A stretch of 47,272 nucleotides of DNA from Anaerolineales bacterium UBA3001 (GTDB lineage Bacteria > Chloroflexota > Anaerolineae > Anaerolineales > UBA11657). Both the position numbers and the translations under genes were made by a program. The notes under the pieces are model-generated. The model did not search any database, was not told where the DNA came from, and worked only from the letters and a program-made list of their open reading frames with translations. Below are positions 7,638 to 16,728 of the stretch, piece after piece. The DNA lies in NCBI GenBank assembly GCA_002346435.1, contig DDZT01000018.1, positions 3,969 to 51,240 of the forward strand, given 5' to 3'. The number at the start of each line of letters is the position of its first letter. The stretch's first letter is position 1.

Positions 7638-9410
7638 ATGTCAAAACATATACTAGTAGCTGTTGCTTGGCCTTATGCTAATGCAGAGATTCATGTAGGG
7701 AATATTACGGGGGCTTATTTGCCCGCAGATATTTTTGCTCGTTATCATAGACTTTGTGGAAATCATGTATTGATGGTGTCAGGTTCAGATGCTCATGGCA
7801 CTCCAATTACTGTGAGGGCTGACTTAGAAGGTAAAACTGCTAGTGAAATATATAAGAGTTTTCATGATGGTTTTCTAAATCTATTCATGCAGTTGGGTAT
7901 TTCTTATGATCTCTTTACTACCACTCATTCTGAGAATCACTTTAAAGTATCGCAGACTATTTTCAAACGGCTTTTAGACAATGACTATCTTTACAGAGAG
8001 ACGGAAAAACAGTGGTACTCTCCGGAGGAAAATCGGTTTTTACCGGATCGTTATGTAGAAGGCACTTGTTATTTGTGTGGTTATGAAAATGCTCGGGGGG
8101 ATCAATGTGACGGTTGTGGAAGTATTCTTGATGGTAAAAAGCTAGTAGATCCGCGGTCTAGGACAGGTCACTTATCTTTGGAATTGCGTGACACCGAGCA
8201 TTTTTTCTTAGATTTAGCTAAATTAGCTCCGCAAATCAGTGAATATCTTGCAAATGACAAGACTCATTGGAGATCTAATGTCATCAAGCCATCACGTTAT
8301 ACAGTTAATGAGATAGGTTTGCATGGTCGTGCCATTACTCGAGATTTAGATTGGGGTATTCCTGTGCCTTTGAGTGATTGGGATGGAAAATGTCTATATG
8401 TATGGTTTGAAGCAGTTATAGGATATTTATCAGCGTCAATTGAATGGGCATCAAATGAAGGTGATCCTTCATTGTGGCACAATTGGTGGTATCAACCGGA
8501 AGCACGCAGTTATTATTTTATTGGTAAAGATAACATACCTTTTCATGCTGTTATTTGGCCAGCAGAATTAGCAGGTGTAGGACGAGTTTTTCCTGATGAT
8601 CCTGCAAGTTCTCTTAATATGCCATATGACGTTCCAGCAAATGAATTTATGAATCTCGAGGGACAGAAGATATCAGGGAGTCGCAACTGGGCGGTTTGGG
8701 GTCAAGATGTCGTAGAACGTTATGGGCCTGACCCAGTGCGCTATTATCTTACTATTAATATGCCAGAAACTAAAGATACAGATTGGTCTTGGGCTGATTT
8801 TCAGCAGCGTAATAATGATCAATTGGTTGCAACTTGGGGAAATCTCGTCAATCGAGTATTGAGCTTTACATACAAAAATTTTGAAGCTAGAGTACCGATA
8901 CCAGGCGACTTGCGTCCCGAGGATTATAAATTGCTTGATGTCATAAAATCAGGTTTTGATGATGTTGGCGATTTATTAGAAGCGATAAAACTGCGAGCAG
9001 CGCTTCAGGAAGCGATGCGATTGGCCGCTGAGGTCAATAAATATCTTGATGAACAAGAGCCTTGGTTTACCATAAAATCAGATCCAGACAAGGCATCCAG
9101 ATCAATATATACTGCGTTACATGCTATCGATTCACTAAAAATTATTTTCTCACCCTTTTTGCCCTTTAGCTCAGAAAAATTACACAATTATATGGGGTAT
9201 GATGGTGCTCTTTTTGGTAATCAATCTACAAGAAATGTTGGAGAAGAGGCATTATCTTATGTTGTACTTGAATATTCTAGTAAAAGTGCTACAGGAAAAT
9301 GGGAGCCTAGTGCCTTAGCCCAAGGACAATCCCTTCGCAAACCCTCTCCTCTTTTCAAAAAACTGGATGAAGAAATTGTTTCACAGGAGATGGATCGTCT
9401 GGGAGATTAG
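7638..9410 (+). CDS. metG: Methionine-tRNA ligase
   Basis: A 590-residue class I aminoacyl-tRNA synthetase that charges tRNA-Met. The HIGH-box is HVGN at residues 19-22 after VAVAWPYANAEI. The connective peptide has a zinc knuckle with Cys144, Cys147, Cys157 and Cys160. The second ATP-binding motif, usually KMSKS, reads KISGS at residues 344-348, followed by RNWAVWG, a variant found in one MetRS subgroup. ETKDTDWSWADFQQRNNDQL marks the start of the anticodon-binding helical domain. There is no C-terminal tRNA-binding EMAP-like domain, consistent with the length. The DUF2142-like gene starts 6 bases after the stop, so the two are co-transcribed. Confidence 0.95.
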   Translation: MSKHILVAVAWPYANAEIHVGNITGAYLPADIFARYHRLCGNHVLMVSGSDAHGTPITVRADLEGKTASEIYKSFHDGFLNLFMQLGISYDLFTTTHSENHFKVSQTIFKRLLDNDYLYRETEKQWYSPEENRFLPDRYVEGTCYLCGYENARGDQCDGCGSILDGKKLVDPRSRTGHLSLELRDTEHFFLDLAKLAPQISEYLANDKTHWRSNVIKPSRYTVNEIGLHGRAITRDLDWGIPVPLSDWDGKCLYVWFEAVIGYLSASIEWASNEGDPSLWHNWWYQPEARSYYFIGKDNIPFHAVIWPAELAGVGRVFPDDPASSLNMPYDVPANEFMNLEGQKISGSRNWAVWGQDVVERYGPDPVRYYLTINMPETKDTDWSWADFQQRNNDQLVATWGNLVNRVLSFTYKNFEARVPIPGDLRPEDYKLLDVIKSGFDDVGDLLEAIKLRAALQEAMRLAAEVNKYLDEQEPWFTIKSDPDKASRSIYTALHAIDSLKIIFSPFLPFSSEKLHNYMGYDGALFGNQSTRNVGEEALSYVVLEYSSKSATGKWEPSALAQGQSLRKPSPLFKKLDEEIVSQEMDRLGD

Positions 9411-9415
9411 ACAAT

Positions 9416-10714
9416 ATGAACAAATTGTCTAATCCACATATTGTTGGAGTTAGTCTAATTTTGCTCGTTTATTTAGCTATCGGTGTACTCTATGCTGTCA
9501 ATACACCTGCATGGCAAGCTCCAGATGAACCTGCTCATTACAATTACATAAAACATCTTGCTGAGCATAGATCCTTGCCTATTTTAGAGTTAGGTGATTA
9601 TGACCAAAAATATATTAGCGAGGTGATTAAGCGTGGTTTTCCACGTGACATGAGCATTGATTTGCTGAAATATGAAGCGCATCAGCCGCCTTTGTACTAT
9701 CTTTTGGCTACACCAATCTTTGTTGTGTTCGATGGATCGTTGTTAGCACTACGTTTGTTTTCATTGATTATAGGTGCATGTGTTATTTTATTGTTTGCAA
9801 TAGCAACAAACCTTATTTTTCCAGGTAATTTACCTATTACATTATCAGTTTCCGGATTTGTTGCTTTTTTGCCTCAGCATTTAGCAATGATGTCCTCTGT
9901 AAATAATGATAGTCTGGCCGAATTATGTATGATTTTGAGCTTGTGGTTAATTATGCGCCGTACGAAACCATGGGTAATTGGGATAGTAGTTGGTCTTGCG
10001 TTTCTTGCAAAGGTAACAGTATATGTGATAGTGGTAGTTGCTACTGTGGCAGCTGTACATAGAATCCAAGAGCGAGAGGTCAGACCTTTTGCTTTGTTGC
10101 AATTGTTACTGCCTTCTTTGCTTATTGGTGCAGCATGGTGGTTACGTAATATATTAGTTTATGGCTGGCCAGATTTACTAGGATTGATAAATCATTCTGA
10201 AGTCGTAGTGGGGCAGCCGCGTACAGTGGATTGGCTAGCCGAGTTTGGTGCGCTTGGTTTGAGTTTGCGTTTTATACAAACCACCTTTAGTAGTTTCTGG
10301 GGCCAGTTTGGATGGATGGCTGTTCCTATGAGCCCGATTGTTTTGCGTCTGCTTACTATCCTGTTGATTACGGTTGTCATGGGCAATTATATGCTGTTTA
10401 GATTAAGAGTTCGGAGTTCAAACATTGATAAACTATATTGGTTAGTTGTTCTGTCTACATTGTCAATTGTGATTTTTCAATATATTCAGTACAACGTAGA
10501 GTTTGTACAGCATCAAGGTCGTTATCTGTTCCCAGCCCTATTGCCATTTGCTTTGTTTTATGTGGCTGGATTAGTTGGATGGTCAAGGTATTTGGAGAAT
10601 TGTTGGCCAAATTATAGTTATGTTTGGTATTGGCTTCCAGTTTTATATATACCGACGATGGTTATTTTGTCCGTATATGCTCTTTACGCAACAATAATTC
10701 CTGCATTTTTGTAG
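9416..10714 (+). CDS. Multi-pass membrane protein, DUF2142/GT39-like glycosyltransferase candidate
   Basis: A 432-residue integral membrane protein with about ten hydrophobic helices. After the first helix comes APDEPAHYNY, an acidic motif in the first extracytoplasmic loop that resembles the catalytic loop of GT-C fold glycosyltransferases (DUF2142 and ArnT/PMT-like), and then YEAHQPPLYYLL, also typical of that loop. Such enzymes move sugars from polyprenyl-phosphate donors onto lipids, glycans or proteins on the outer face of the membrane. Acceptor and donor are unknown. It follows metG after 6 bases, which looks like chance co-transcription and not a functional pairing. The RNase J promoter begins 13 bases downstream of its stop. 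Confidence 0.7.
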   Translation: MNKLSNPHIVGVSLILLVYLAIGVLYAVNTPAWQAPDEPAHYNYIKHLAEHRSLPILELGDYDQKYISEVIKRGFPRDMSIDLLKYEAHQPPLYYLLATPIFVVFDGSLLALRLFSLIIGACVILLFAIATNLIFPGNLPITLSVSGFVAFLPQHLAMMSSVNNDSLAELCMILSLWLIMRRTKPWVIGIVVGLAFLAKVTVYVIVVVATVAAVHRIQEREVRPFALLQLLLPSLLIGAAWWLRNILVYGWPDLLGLINHSEVVVGQPRTVDWLAEFGALGLSLRFIQTTFSSFWGQFGWMAVPMSPIVLRLLTILLITVVMGNYMLFRLRVRSSNIDKLYWLVVLSTLSIVIFQYIQYNVEFVQHQGRYLFPALLPFALFYVAGLVGWSRYLENCWPNYSYVWYWLPVLYIPTMVILSVYALYATIIPAFL

Positions 10715-10727
10715 GTAGTACTAATCT

Positions 10728-10756
10728 TTGACAGGGTGTACTCTATATGATACACT
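10728..10756 (+). promoter_or_regulatory. Sigma-70 promoter of the RNase J leader
   Basis: TTGACA, a 17-base spacer and TACACT. Predicted transcription start is near 10763, giving a leader of about 140 bases before RNase J that contains the terminator at 10856-10889. Confidence 0.65.
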
Positions 10757-10855
10757 TCGCGCAGAATATTATCTAGTTTGTCTAAAAGGGGGCGCTATTA
10801 GGATAAGAGTAAGCTAGTTGGTTATGTGTGACAACTGGATAACTGTGAAGAATGT

Positions 10856-10889
10856 AACCCGACGGGCAATAAGTGCCGGCGGGTTTTTT
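10856..10889 (+). terminator. Intrinsic terminator or attenuator directly upstream of RNase J
   Basis: AACCCG (10856-10861) pairs with CGGGTT (10880-10885); after a one-base interruption on each side CGG pairs with CCG, around a 10-base loop. A run of six T (10884-10889) follows. It ends only 16 bases before the RNase J start codon, leaving no room for a promoter in between, so every transcript reaching RNase J has to read through it. Confidence 0.75.
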
Positions 10890-10905
10890 GTTGGAGTAAT
10901 GATGA

Positions 10906-12549
10906 ATGAGTAAAAAAATACTTAGAATAATTCCCTTAGGAGGTTTAGGGGAAGTTGGAAAGAATATGATGCTGTTTGAGTATGGAAAAAACATACTTAT
11001 TGTTGATTCGGGTTTGATGTTTCCGGAAAATAATATGTGGGGTATAGATTATATTATTCCTGACATGACATATCTAGAAGACAAATTTGATCGTGTACGT
11101 GGTATTGTGATCACTCATGGTCATGAAGACCATACTGGAGCAATACGGCATATTGCAGATAAAATTGATGCACCAATATATGCGACGCCCTTAACATGTG
11201 GTTTGGTTGAAGCTAAGCTGCGGACTGCTAAATTATATGATGCAGATAGAATAATAGAAATCAATGCTGGTGATAGTATTAATATCGGCCCATTTGAAGT
11301 GGAGTTTTTCCATGTATGTCATAGCATTCCGGATGCTGTTGGATTAGGTATCACTACACCAGTAGGATTAGTAGTTCACTCCGGAGACTTTAAGCTTGAT
11401 CAAACTCCTGCCGATGATTGGCCAACTGATTTCACGAAAATCGGCGATTTTGCGGGTCGAGGTGTCCTGGCGCTTTTGTCAGATTCTACAAATGCTGATC
11501 AGCCTGGATGGACGAGTTCAGAGGCAATCATCGATGGTGCTTTTGACGAAGCATTTCGTGCTGCTGATGGCCGTGTGTTGGTGGCAACTTTTGCATCGCT
11601 AATTTCTCGTGTGCAGCAAGTTATCAATGCATCATATAGGAATGGTCGACGTGTGGCGTTGGTTGGTACATCTATGGTAGTAAATTCTAAGCTCGCAAAA
11701 AAGCTAGGGTATTTGCAGGATCCACATGATGTGATATTGCCACTGGATCAGGCGCTAGGTTTACCTAATAGCAAAGTCACATTGATGATGACGGGTTCTC
11801 AAGGTGAACCCTCATCGATCTTAGGGAGATTGTCGGTTGGACGTAATCGCCAGTTTGACTTACAAGAAGGTGACACTGTCATTTTATCTGCTCATCCGAT
11901 TCCAGGAAACGAGGAAGTAGTTTCTCGCACTATTAATAAAATTATACAGCGTGGTGCCAAAGTGGTTTATGACCCTTTACTTCCTGTTCATGTTTCTGGG
12001 CATGCGAACTCGGAGGAACAAAAGCAACTAATTAGAATGGTAAAACCCAAATTCTTTATTCCAATTCATGGAGAATTACGTATGTTGCATGCGCATGCTG
12101 CTTTAGCTGATCAGGTCGGTGTGCCTGCAGACAATGTAGCTATAGTTGAAAATGGAACAATACTTGAGCTGACAACTGAATCATTAACTATTGGCGACCG
12201 GATTCCTGGTGGGTATGTTTATGTGGATGGGACCGGTGTTGGAGATATTGGTCCGCAGGTGTTGCGTGAGCGGGATCGTTTAGCTAGTGATGGATTTGTG
12301 ATTGTTAATATGATGATTGATGTTGAAACACGTGAACTTTTAGATGCTCCTGTTATTACATCGAGAGGCTTTGTATACGTACGTGATTCAGAACAATTGT
12401 TTCTAAGGGCTAAAGAGAAGGTAGTATCTATAGTAAAGGACAATCCTAACGATGGCATTGTAGCTCGACTGGAAAAATCTCTCTCTAAATTTTTCTATAA
12501 TGAGATACGGCGCAGACCGGTTATTTGTGTTCTGGTTAACGAAGTTTAA
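10906..12549 (+). CDS. rnj: Ribonuclease J
   Basis: A 547-residue metallo-beta-lactamase/beta-CASP ribonuclease with 5'-3' exonuclease and endonuclease activity in mRNA decay and rRNA maturation. The metal-binding HGHEDH motif is near residues 74-79, with further ligands in HSGDF and the C-terminal HVSGHAN; beta-CASP motifs include LLSDSTNAD, the TGSQGEP turn and SAHPIPGNE. The C-terminal domain ends in the expected small mixed fold. A GGAG lies 9 bases before the ATG. Expression must pass the terminator at 10856-10889, which suggests control by attenuation, perhaps autoregulation. It is convergent with tsaD with only 3 bases between the stops. Confidence 0.95.
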   Translation: MSKKILRIIPLGGLGEVGKNMMLFEYGKNILIVDSGLMFPENNMWGIDYIIPDMTYLEDKFDRVRGIVITHGHEDHTGAIRHIADKIDAPIYATPLTCGLVEAKLRTAKLYDADRIIEINAGDSINIGPFEVEFFHVCHSIPDAVGLGITTPVGLVVHSGDFKLDQTPADDWPTDFTKIGDFAGRGVLALLSDSTNADQPGWTSSEAIIDGAFDEAFRAADGRVLVATFASLISRVQQVINASYRNGRRVALVGTSMVVNSKLAKKLGYLQDPHDVILPLDQALGLPNSKVTLMMTGSQGEPSSILGRLSVGRNRQFDLQEGDTVILSAHPIPGNEEVVSRTINKIIQRGAKVVYDPLLPVHVSGHANSEEQKQLIRMVKPKFFIPIHGELRMLHAHAALADQVGVPADNVAIVENGTILELTTESLTIGDRIPGGYVYVDGTGVGDIGPQVLRERDRLASDGFVIVNMMIDVETRELLDAPVITSRGFVYVRDSEQLFLRAKEKVVSIVKDNPNDGIVARLEKSLSKFFYNEIRRRPVICVLVNEV

Positions 12550-12552
12550 TTA

Positions 12553-13587
12553 TTAAATACCGAGTGGCCAGGAAGGTTTAGCATCCATATTCCAGTCATC
12601 ACGTTGACCGGCCTCAAAACGTTGATGACCCGCAGCCGCAATCATTGATGCATTGTCAGTGCATAGAAATTTCGGCGGAAAATAGACTGGCAAATCTCCT
12701 GCGCGATTGCTGATTGCTTCGCGCAAAGTTGTGTTTGCTGAAACACCACCACTGACAAATATACATTTTGCGTTGTATTTTTCAGCTGCTTGAACTGATT
12801 TTTCCTTTAATACATCTACTGCAGCTGCCTGAAAACTTGCAGCTAAATCAGCGACAGGTAAATCTACTGAAGAGGTGCTCCGCCCCAAATCTAGTTCTGG
12901 GAAACGTTGCTGAACTTCACGAACAACAGCTGTTTTAAGTCCGCTGAATGAGAAATCCCAACTATTGTCTAGCCAAACACGAGGGAAGTCGAAATTAGAT
13001 GAGTTTCCCATGAGCGCTGCTTTTTCTAAGTTTGGCCCACCAGGGTAGGGTAACCCTAATAGTCTACCAACTTTGTCAAATGCCTCACCTGCTGCGTCAT
13101 CTAGCGTACCGCCCAATCGTTTATATTGCATATGATCTCTAATGAGTAACATTTCTGTGTGTCCGCCTGATACAATGAGTGCTAGGATTGGAAATTCTAC
13201 TTCATCAGCGTGGTCACTTAACCAGAGCGAATATATGTGTCCTTCCAGATGGTTTATGCCTAGTAATGGTATTTGTCGGCCTAATGCAATACCCTTGGCA
13301 GTATTGATACCAACAAGCAAAGACCCAATTAGTCCTGGTCCTCGTGTGACTGCTATTGCTGATATATCATCTAGGCTTACATGTGCTTCGGATAGTGCAG
13401 TTGTGATTATATTGTGAATTGTTTCTATATGGATACGAGAAGCGATTTCAGGATATATTCCGCCATATTGAGCATGTATTTCGTTCTGTGATGCTACAAC
13501 GTTCGAGATAATTATTGAGCCTTCCTCGACTACGGCAGCAGCTGTTTCATCACATGAGGTTTCAATTCCAAGAATTCGTACAGTCAC
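12553..13587 (-). CDS. tsaD: tRNA N6-threonylcarbamoyladenosine transferase TsaD
   Basis: A 344-residue ASKHA-fold protein that transfers the threonylcarbamoyl group to A37 of ANN-decoding tRNAs, together with TsaB, TsaE and TsaC. The N-terminal ILGIETSCDETAAAVV is the phosphate-1 motif; the iron-binding HLEGH is near residues 110-114; GGHTEML, GEAFDKVGRLLGL and FVSGGVSANTTLR are the remaining nucleotide and metal motifs. The length is typical. It is the last gene of a minus-strand run with an M24 peptidase and selA; the spacing to the peptidase is 17 bases. tsaB, tsaE and tsaC are not in the window. Confidence 0.96.
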   Translation of the reverse strand: MTVRILGIETSCDETAAAVVEEGSIIISNVVASQNEIHAQYGGIYPEIASRIHIETIHNIITTALSEAHVSLDDISAIAVTRGPGLIGSLLVGINTAKGIALGRQIPLLGINHLEGHIYSLWLSDHADEVEFPILALIVSGGHTEMLLIRDHMQYKRLGGTLDDAAGEAFDKVGRLLGLPYPGGPNLEKAALMGNSSNFDFPRVWLDNSWDFSFSGLKTAVVREVQQRFPELDLGRSTSSVDLPVADLAASFQAAAVDVLKEKSVQAAEKYNAKCIFVSGGVSANTTLREAISNRAGDLPVYFPPKFLCTDNASMIAAAGHQRFEAGQRDDWNMDAKPSWPLGI

Positions 13588-13604
13588 AGTTACCGTCCTA
13601 TCAT

Positions 13605-14837
13605 CTATATCGGGATGACTAATTCTCTGTCAAATGTTCCAATAGGTTCTGGATATCCTGTTGCAGGATTAAGCCAAACATAATTTTCAACTCTAATACC
13701 TATGTTGTGTTCTGGATAGTATAACCCCGGTTCTATAGTTAGTGCCATGCCCGCCTGTATTATATCTTTTTCAGAAGCTGTTTCGGATAGACGTGGGTGT
13801 TCGTGAACGCTCAGACCAATACCATGACCGAGGGTGTGCACATATCCTCTATTTGTCCCTGGATGACTTCGTGTAGTGTGATGGCCTTGATTTTCAAGGT
13901 AATCATTTACTAGCTTCTGTGATGTAGAGCAATGTTGTCCTACATGAAGATTAGACAAAGACATATCATATGCTGTTATCACTTCTTTGTACAACTGTTC
14001 GATTCTAGGCGATGCATGTCCGATACACCAAGTTCGTGTGAAGTCGTAAAAGTATCCTCCGCCATATTCACAAGGGAAGTAATCGAACACAATGGTTTCA
14101 CCAACACGTAGCGGTGTTTCATCCTGTCCGCGCGAGTGAGGAATGGCCGCATCCCGTCCTGTGGCAAATATTAATCCTTCGGGGTTTTCAAGATTGTGTT
14201 CTACACTCCATCGGAGAATACGACTTCTTACATCTCCTATGGTTAATGGAATGCCTTTCTTGGTCACAATTTGCCCATCATTGACAGTATGAGCACTAAT
14301 GTAGTTTCGGGTCTCACTGACAACATGAAGGGCTCTTTTAGATAGGTCGCGAATTCGTGCCATCTCTTGCTCGTCTTTAGTGATTTGGGCAGTTTGCAAC
14401 AAATTAGGAGTAGATTCTCCTATAAAAGTTAAGTCTGGCAATCGTGATTCTAACTCTTGGAAGAGTGCTAAAGTAAACCCTTGTTCTTCTCGTCCATAGA
14501 CTCCAATCCTGCCATCAATTTCTAGTTCTTGAAAGATCGATGCAAGCATTCGGGCATGAGCTACTAGTTTGTTGCCTGATTCTTTCTGTAATAGTTGAGG
14601 AAGATTAAAATGACTAAGCTCAATGATCTGTAATCCTGAAGCGCTAGCTTCATCTCGCTCCATTCCGATTACAATCAAGATGGCATCTTCGTTAGTTTTC
14701 TTTACTAAGAGACTGTATTCTCCAATTTTGGCTCCATTAGTCAAATAATACATAGCTGGATTGTCTCGTGTACTACCACTGACGAAAATAGCGTCAAGTT
14801 TACGTTCCTTCATTAGATGATCAATATCTGTTTTCAT
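13605..14837 (-). CDS. M24-family metallopeptidase (Xaa-Pro aminopeptidase-like)
   Basis: A 410-residue protein with an N-terminal creatinase-like domain (about residues 1-160) and a C-terminal pita-bread metallopeptidase domain. All five metal ligands of the M24 family are visible in order: Asp in IVFDYF, Asp in YDFTRT, His in LGHGIGLSVHEHP, Glu in IEPGLYY and Glu in GIRVEN. It probably removes N-terminal residues preceding proline or cleaves dipeptides in the cytoplasm. Only 4 bases separate it from selA upstream and 17 from tsaD downstream, so the three are likely one transcript. An exact substrate (aminopeptidase P, prolidase) cannot be decided from the sequence. Confidence 0.87.
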   Translation of the reverse strand: MKTDIDHLMKERKLDAIFVSGSTRDNPAMYYLTNGAKIGEYSLLVKKTNEDAILIVIGMERDEASASGLQIIELSHFNLPQLLQKESGNKLVAHARMLASIFQELEIDGRIGVYGREEQGFTLALFQELESRLPDLTFIGESTPNLLQTAQITKDEQEMARIRDLSKRALHVVSETRNYISAHTVNDGQIVTKKGIPLTIGDVRSRILRWSVEHNLENPEGLIFATGRDAAIPHSRGQDETPLRVGETIVFDYFPCEYGGGYFYDFTRTWCIGHASPRIEQLYKEVITAYDMSLSNLHVGQHCSTSQKLVNDYLENQGHHTTRSHPGTNRGYVHTLGHGIGLSVHEHPRLSETASEKDIIQAGMALTIEPGLYYPEHNIGIRVENYVWLNPATGYPEPIGTFDRELVIPI

Positions 14838-14841
14838 GTTT

Positions 14842-16218
14842 CTATGTATGTAAACTAAGTAAATTGCTTAGTACAGATATGAGTTTATCATCATGATGCG
14901 GTAGTACCGTGCGAAGATCTATCATAACTTGCTTATCTTGGATACGGGCTATTATCTTATGATTGCGCATATCTTGAACAAATCGTACAGTCGATTTGAC
15001 TTGTAAACTGACTAAAATTGTTGGTATGGTCTCTCCTGGTAGACTTCCCCCGCCAATAGTAGATAATCCATCTACTAGTGTTCCACCTACATTATCAATT
15101 ACCCGCTGAGCTCGTGTTTTGATTGTACTAATGTCCATGGCTATCATTTGCCAGACAGGTATTTTTTCTATGGCCTCATCTTTTATGTAATGAAGTAATG
15201 TAGCTGAAAGAGCTGCTATACAGAGCTTATCTGCTCTCATAGCTCTTGCAAGCGGATGGTTTTTGAGTTCGTTAATAAGGTGTTTTTTACCAATTATTAT
15301 GCCAGCCTGCGGTCCTCCTAACAGTTTGTCTGCGGAAAAGCAGACAAGACTTGCGCCATTATTCAAACTATCTTGTACCATTGGCTCATGTGCGAGACCA
15401 AAATTGGAAGTATCAAGTAATGTACCTGATCCAAGATCGTCTAATACTGGTATGTTATGCTCTAATCCTATTGATACAAGCTCTTGTAGATTGGGCTCAG
15501 TTGCGAAACCGACAATATTGTAATTGCTATGGTGAGCGCGCATTATTAATGCGATGTTGTTGTGCGATTCTGTTATGGCTTGATGATAATCATGTGGATG
15601 AGTTCTGTTAGTGGTACCTACTTCAACTAAATTTACTCCCGACTGTTTGATTACATCTGGAATCCTAAAGCCTCCTCCGATTTCTACCAATTGTCCCCGT
15701 GAAATTACTACATCCCGTTGGTCTGCCAAGGATTTCAGTACTAACATAACAGCCGCTGCATTATTGTTAACCACTAAAGCATCTTCGGAGCCTGTGGTTC
15801 GGCAAATTAGATTCTCCACATCCGCACCGCGTGCTCCACGCTGTCCTAAATCCAGATCGTATTCTAGTGAGTTATAGTCTTTGGATATTGTAATAATTGC
15901 TTCTTGAGCCTTCTTCGATAATGGTGCGCGACCCAAGTTTGTATGAAGAATAACTCCAGTTGCATTGATTACAGGTTGGAGCATTAAGGAAGTTTCGGTT
16001 TGCAGCCAATTTTCAATTTTATTAGTTAGATCATTATAATTAGAGACTTGGACATTATTGTTTTTGAGAATACTTTCTCGTTCTTTGTTAAGAACACTTC
16101 GTACTGCTTCTGTCACAAGCGAACGACCAAATGACTCTTTAAGAACTTGTATGTCTCTTGCGTTTAGTAGTTTATCTACCGATGGAAGCGACTGTAAATG
16201 CTCATTCTTCATTGACAT
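14842..16218 (-). CDS. selA: L-seryl-tRNA(Sec) selenium transferase
   Basis: A 458-residue PLP enzyme that converts Ser-tRNA(Sec) to Sec-tRNA(Sec) using selenophosphate. The PLP lysine lies in FSADKLLGGPQAG; an N-terminal domain precedes INATGVILHTNLGRAPLS, a strong SelA signature, followed by ALVVNNNAAAVML and DDLGSG. The start is taken at ATG 16218 or 16212 because the upstream gene ends in TGA at 16202-16204 and overlaps; a longer frame to 16245 is possible but lies entirely within that gene. Its presence means the organism probably makes selenoproteins. selB, selD and the Sec tRNA gene, which often neighbour selA, are not in the window. Confidence 0.93.
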   Translation of the reverse strand: MSMKNEHLQSLPSVDKLLNARDIQVLKESFGRSLVTEAVRSVLNKERESILKNNNVQVSNYNDLTNKIENWLQTETSLMLQPVINATGVILHTNLGRAPLSKKAQEAIITISKDYNSLEYDLDLGQRGARGADVENLICRTTGSEDALVVNNNAAAVMLVLKSLADQRDVVISRGQLVEIGGGFRIPDVIKQSGVNLVEVGTTNRTHPHDYHQAITESHNNIALIMRAHHSNYNIVGFATEPNLQELVSIGLEHNIPVLDDLGSGTLLDTSNFGLAHEPMVQDSLNNGASLVCFSADKLLGGPQAGIIIGKKHLINELKNHPLARAMRADKLCIAALSATLLHYIKDEAIEKIPVWQMIAMDISTIKTRAQRVIDNVGGTLVDGLSTIGGGSLPGETIPTILVSLQVKSTVRFVQDMRNHKIIARIQDKQVMIDLRTVLPHHDDKLISVLSNLLSLHT

Positions 16219-16612
16219 TCTCGGGATTCCAGAGGCTACGCTCACGTATTTCTATAAGCCATTCAATTGCCACTATCACACTAACTATTAGCAGAGCAAT
16301 ATTCCAGGTTAGAGCACGTCCTAATTGTAGCCATGCGAGAATACATCCAATAACTCCAACCCATATTGCTCTTCTCATCAGGACATTGACGCTTATTGGA
16401 GTTTTGCCAAAGCGTCTTGAAAGAAATATAATAAATGGTATTGATGTACCGGTTAAAGCTGATAGAGCAAGCAGGAAAAACATCCATCTTGCGTCTACAG
16501 TTGGTACTGTGAACAAAAGCAGTGCTAGCATTCCTCCCCAACCTACAAACATTAGTGTGCCCGCTGCTAGATATACTTCTGTGACACGATCCGATATTCT
16601 TGCTCTGCTCAT
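16202..16612 (-). CDS. Small membrane protein of unknown function upstream of selA
   Basis: A 136-residue protein with four predicted membrane helices (about residues 13-33, 44-64, 82-98 and 101-121) and short charged ends; the C-terminus ends in an acidic tail. I do not recognise the family. Its 3' end overlaps the selA start by 11 or 17 bases, so it is translated immediately before selA and the two are probably coupled. It could be an unrelated hitch-hiker in the transcript. A TATAAT box lies 8 bases upstream of its ATG. Confidence 0.65.
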   Translation of the reverse strand: MSRARISDRVTEVYLAAGTLMFVGWGGMLALLLFTVPTVDARWMFFLLALSALTGTSIPFIIFLSRRFGKTPISVNVLMRRAIWVGVIGCILAWLQLGRALTWNIALLIVSVIVAIEWLIEIRERSLWNPENVNEE

Positions 16613-16620
16613 TACAAATA

Positions 16621-16626
16621 ATTATA
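16621..16626 (-). promoter_or_regulatory. Candidate -10 box of the selA transcript, leaderless spacing
   Basis: On the minus strand TATAAT ends 8 bases before the ATG at 16612. No convincing -35 hexamer is seen at 17 bases. The spacing would place the transcription start about one or two bases from the start codon. Confidence 0.35.
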
Positions 16627-16728
16627 TCTCAGCGTCAAGAGCCAGAGAAGAGTACTACTACTATATACGCTTTCAGAAGTGGCTATCAAAATACTGTCTT
16701 ATTTGAAGTACTGCTAAGGTTATTTCAA

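Noticed and set aside
10763..10905. tmRNA, SRP RNA or known riboswitch in the RNase J leader
   Set aside because: A GACGGG and a GGGGGC stretch recall tmRNA ends, but no tRNA-like fold or tag frame can be built and the length is far too short; reported only as an attenuator candidate.
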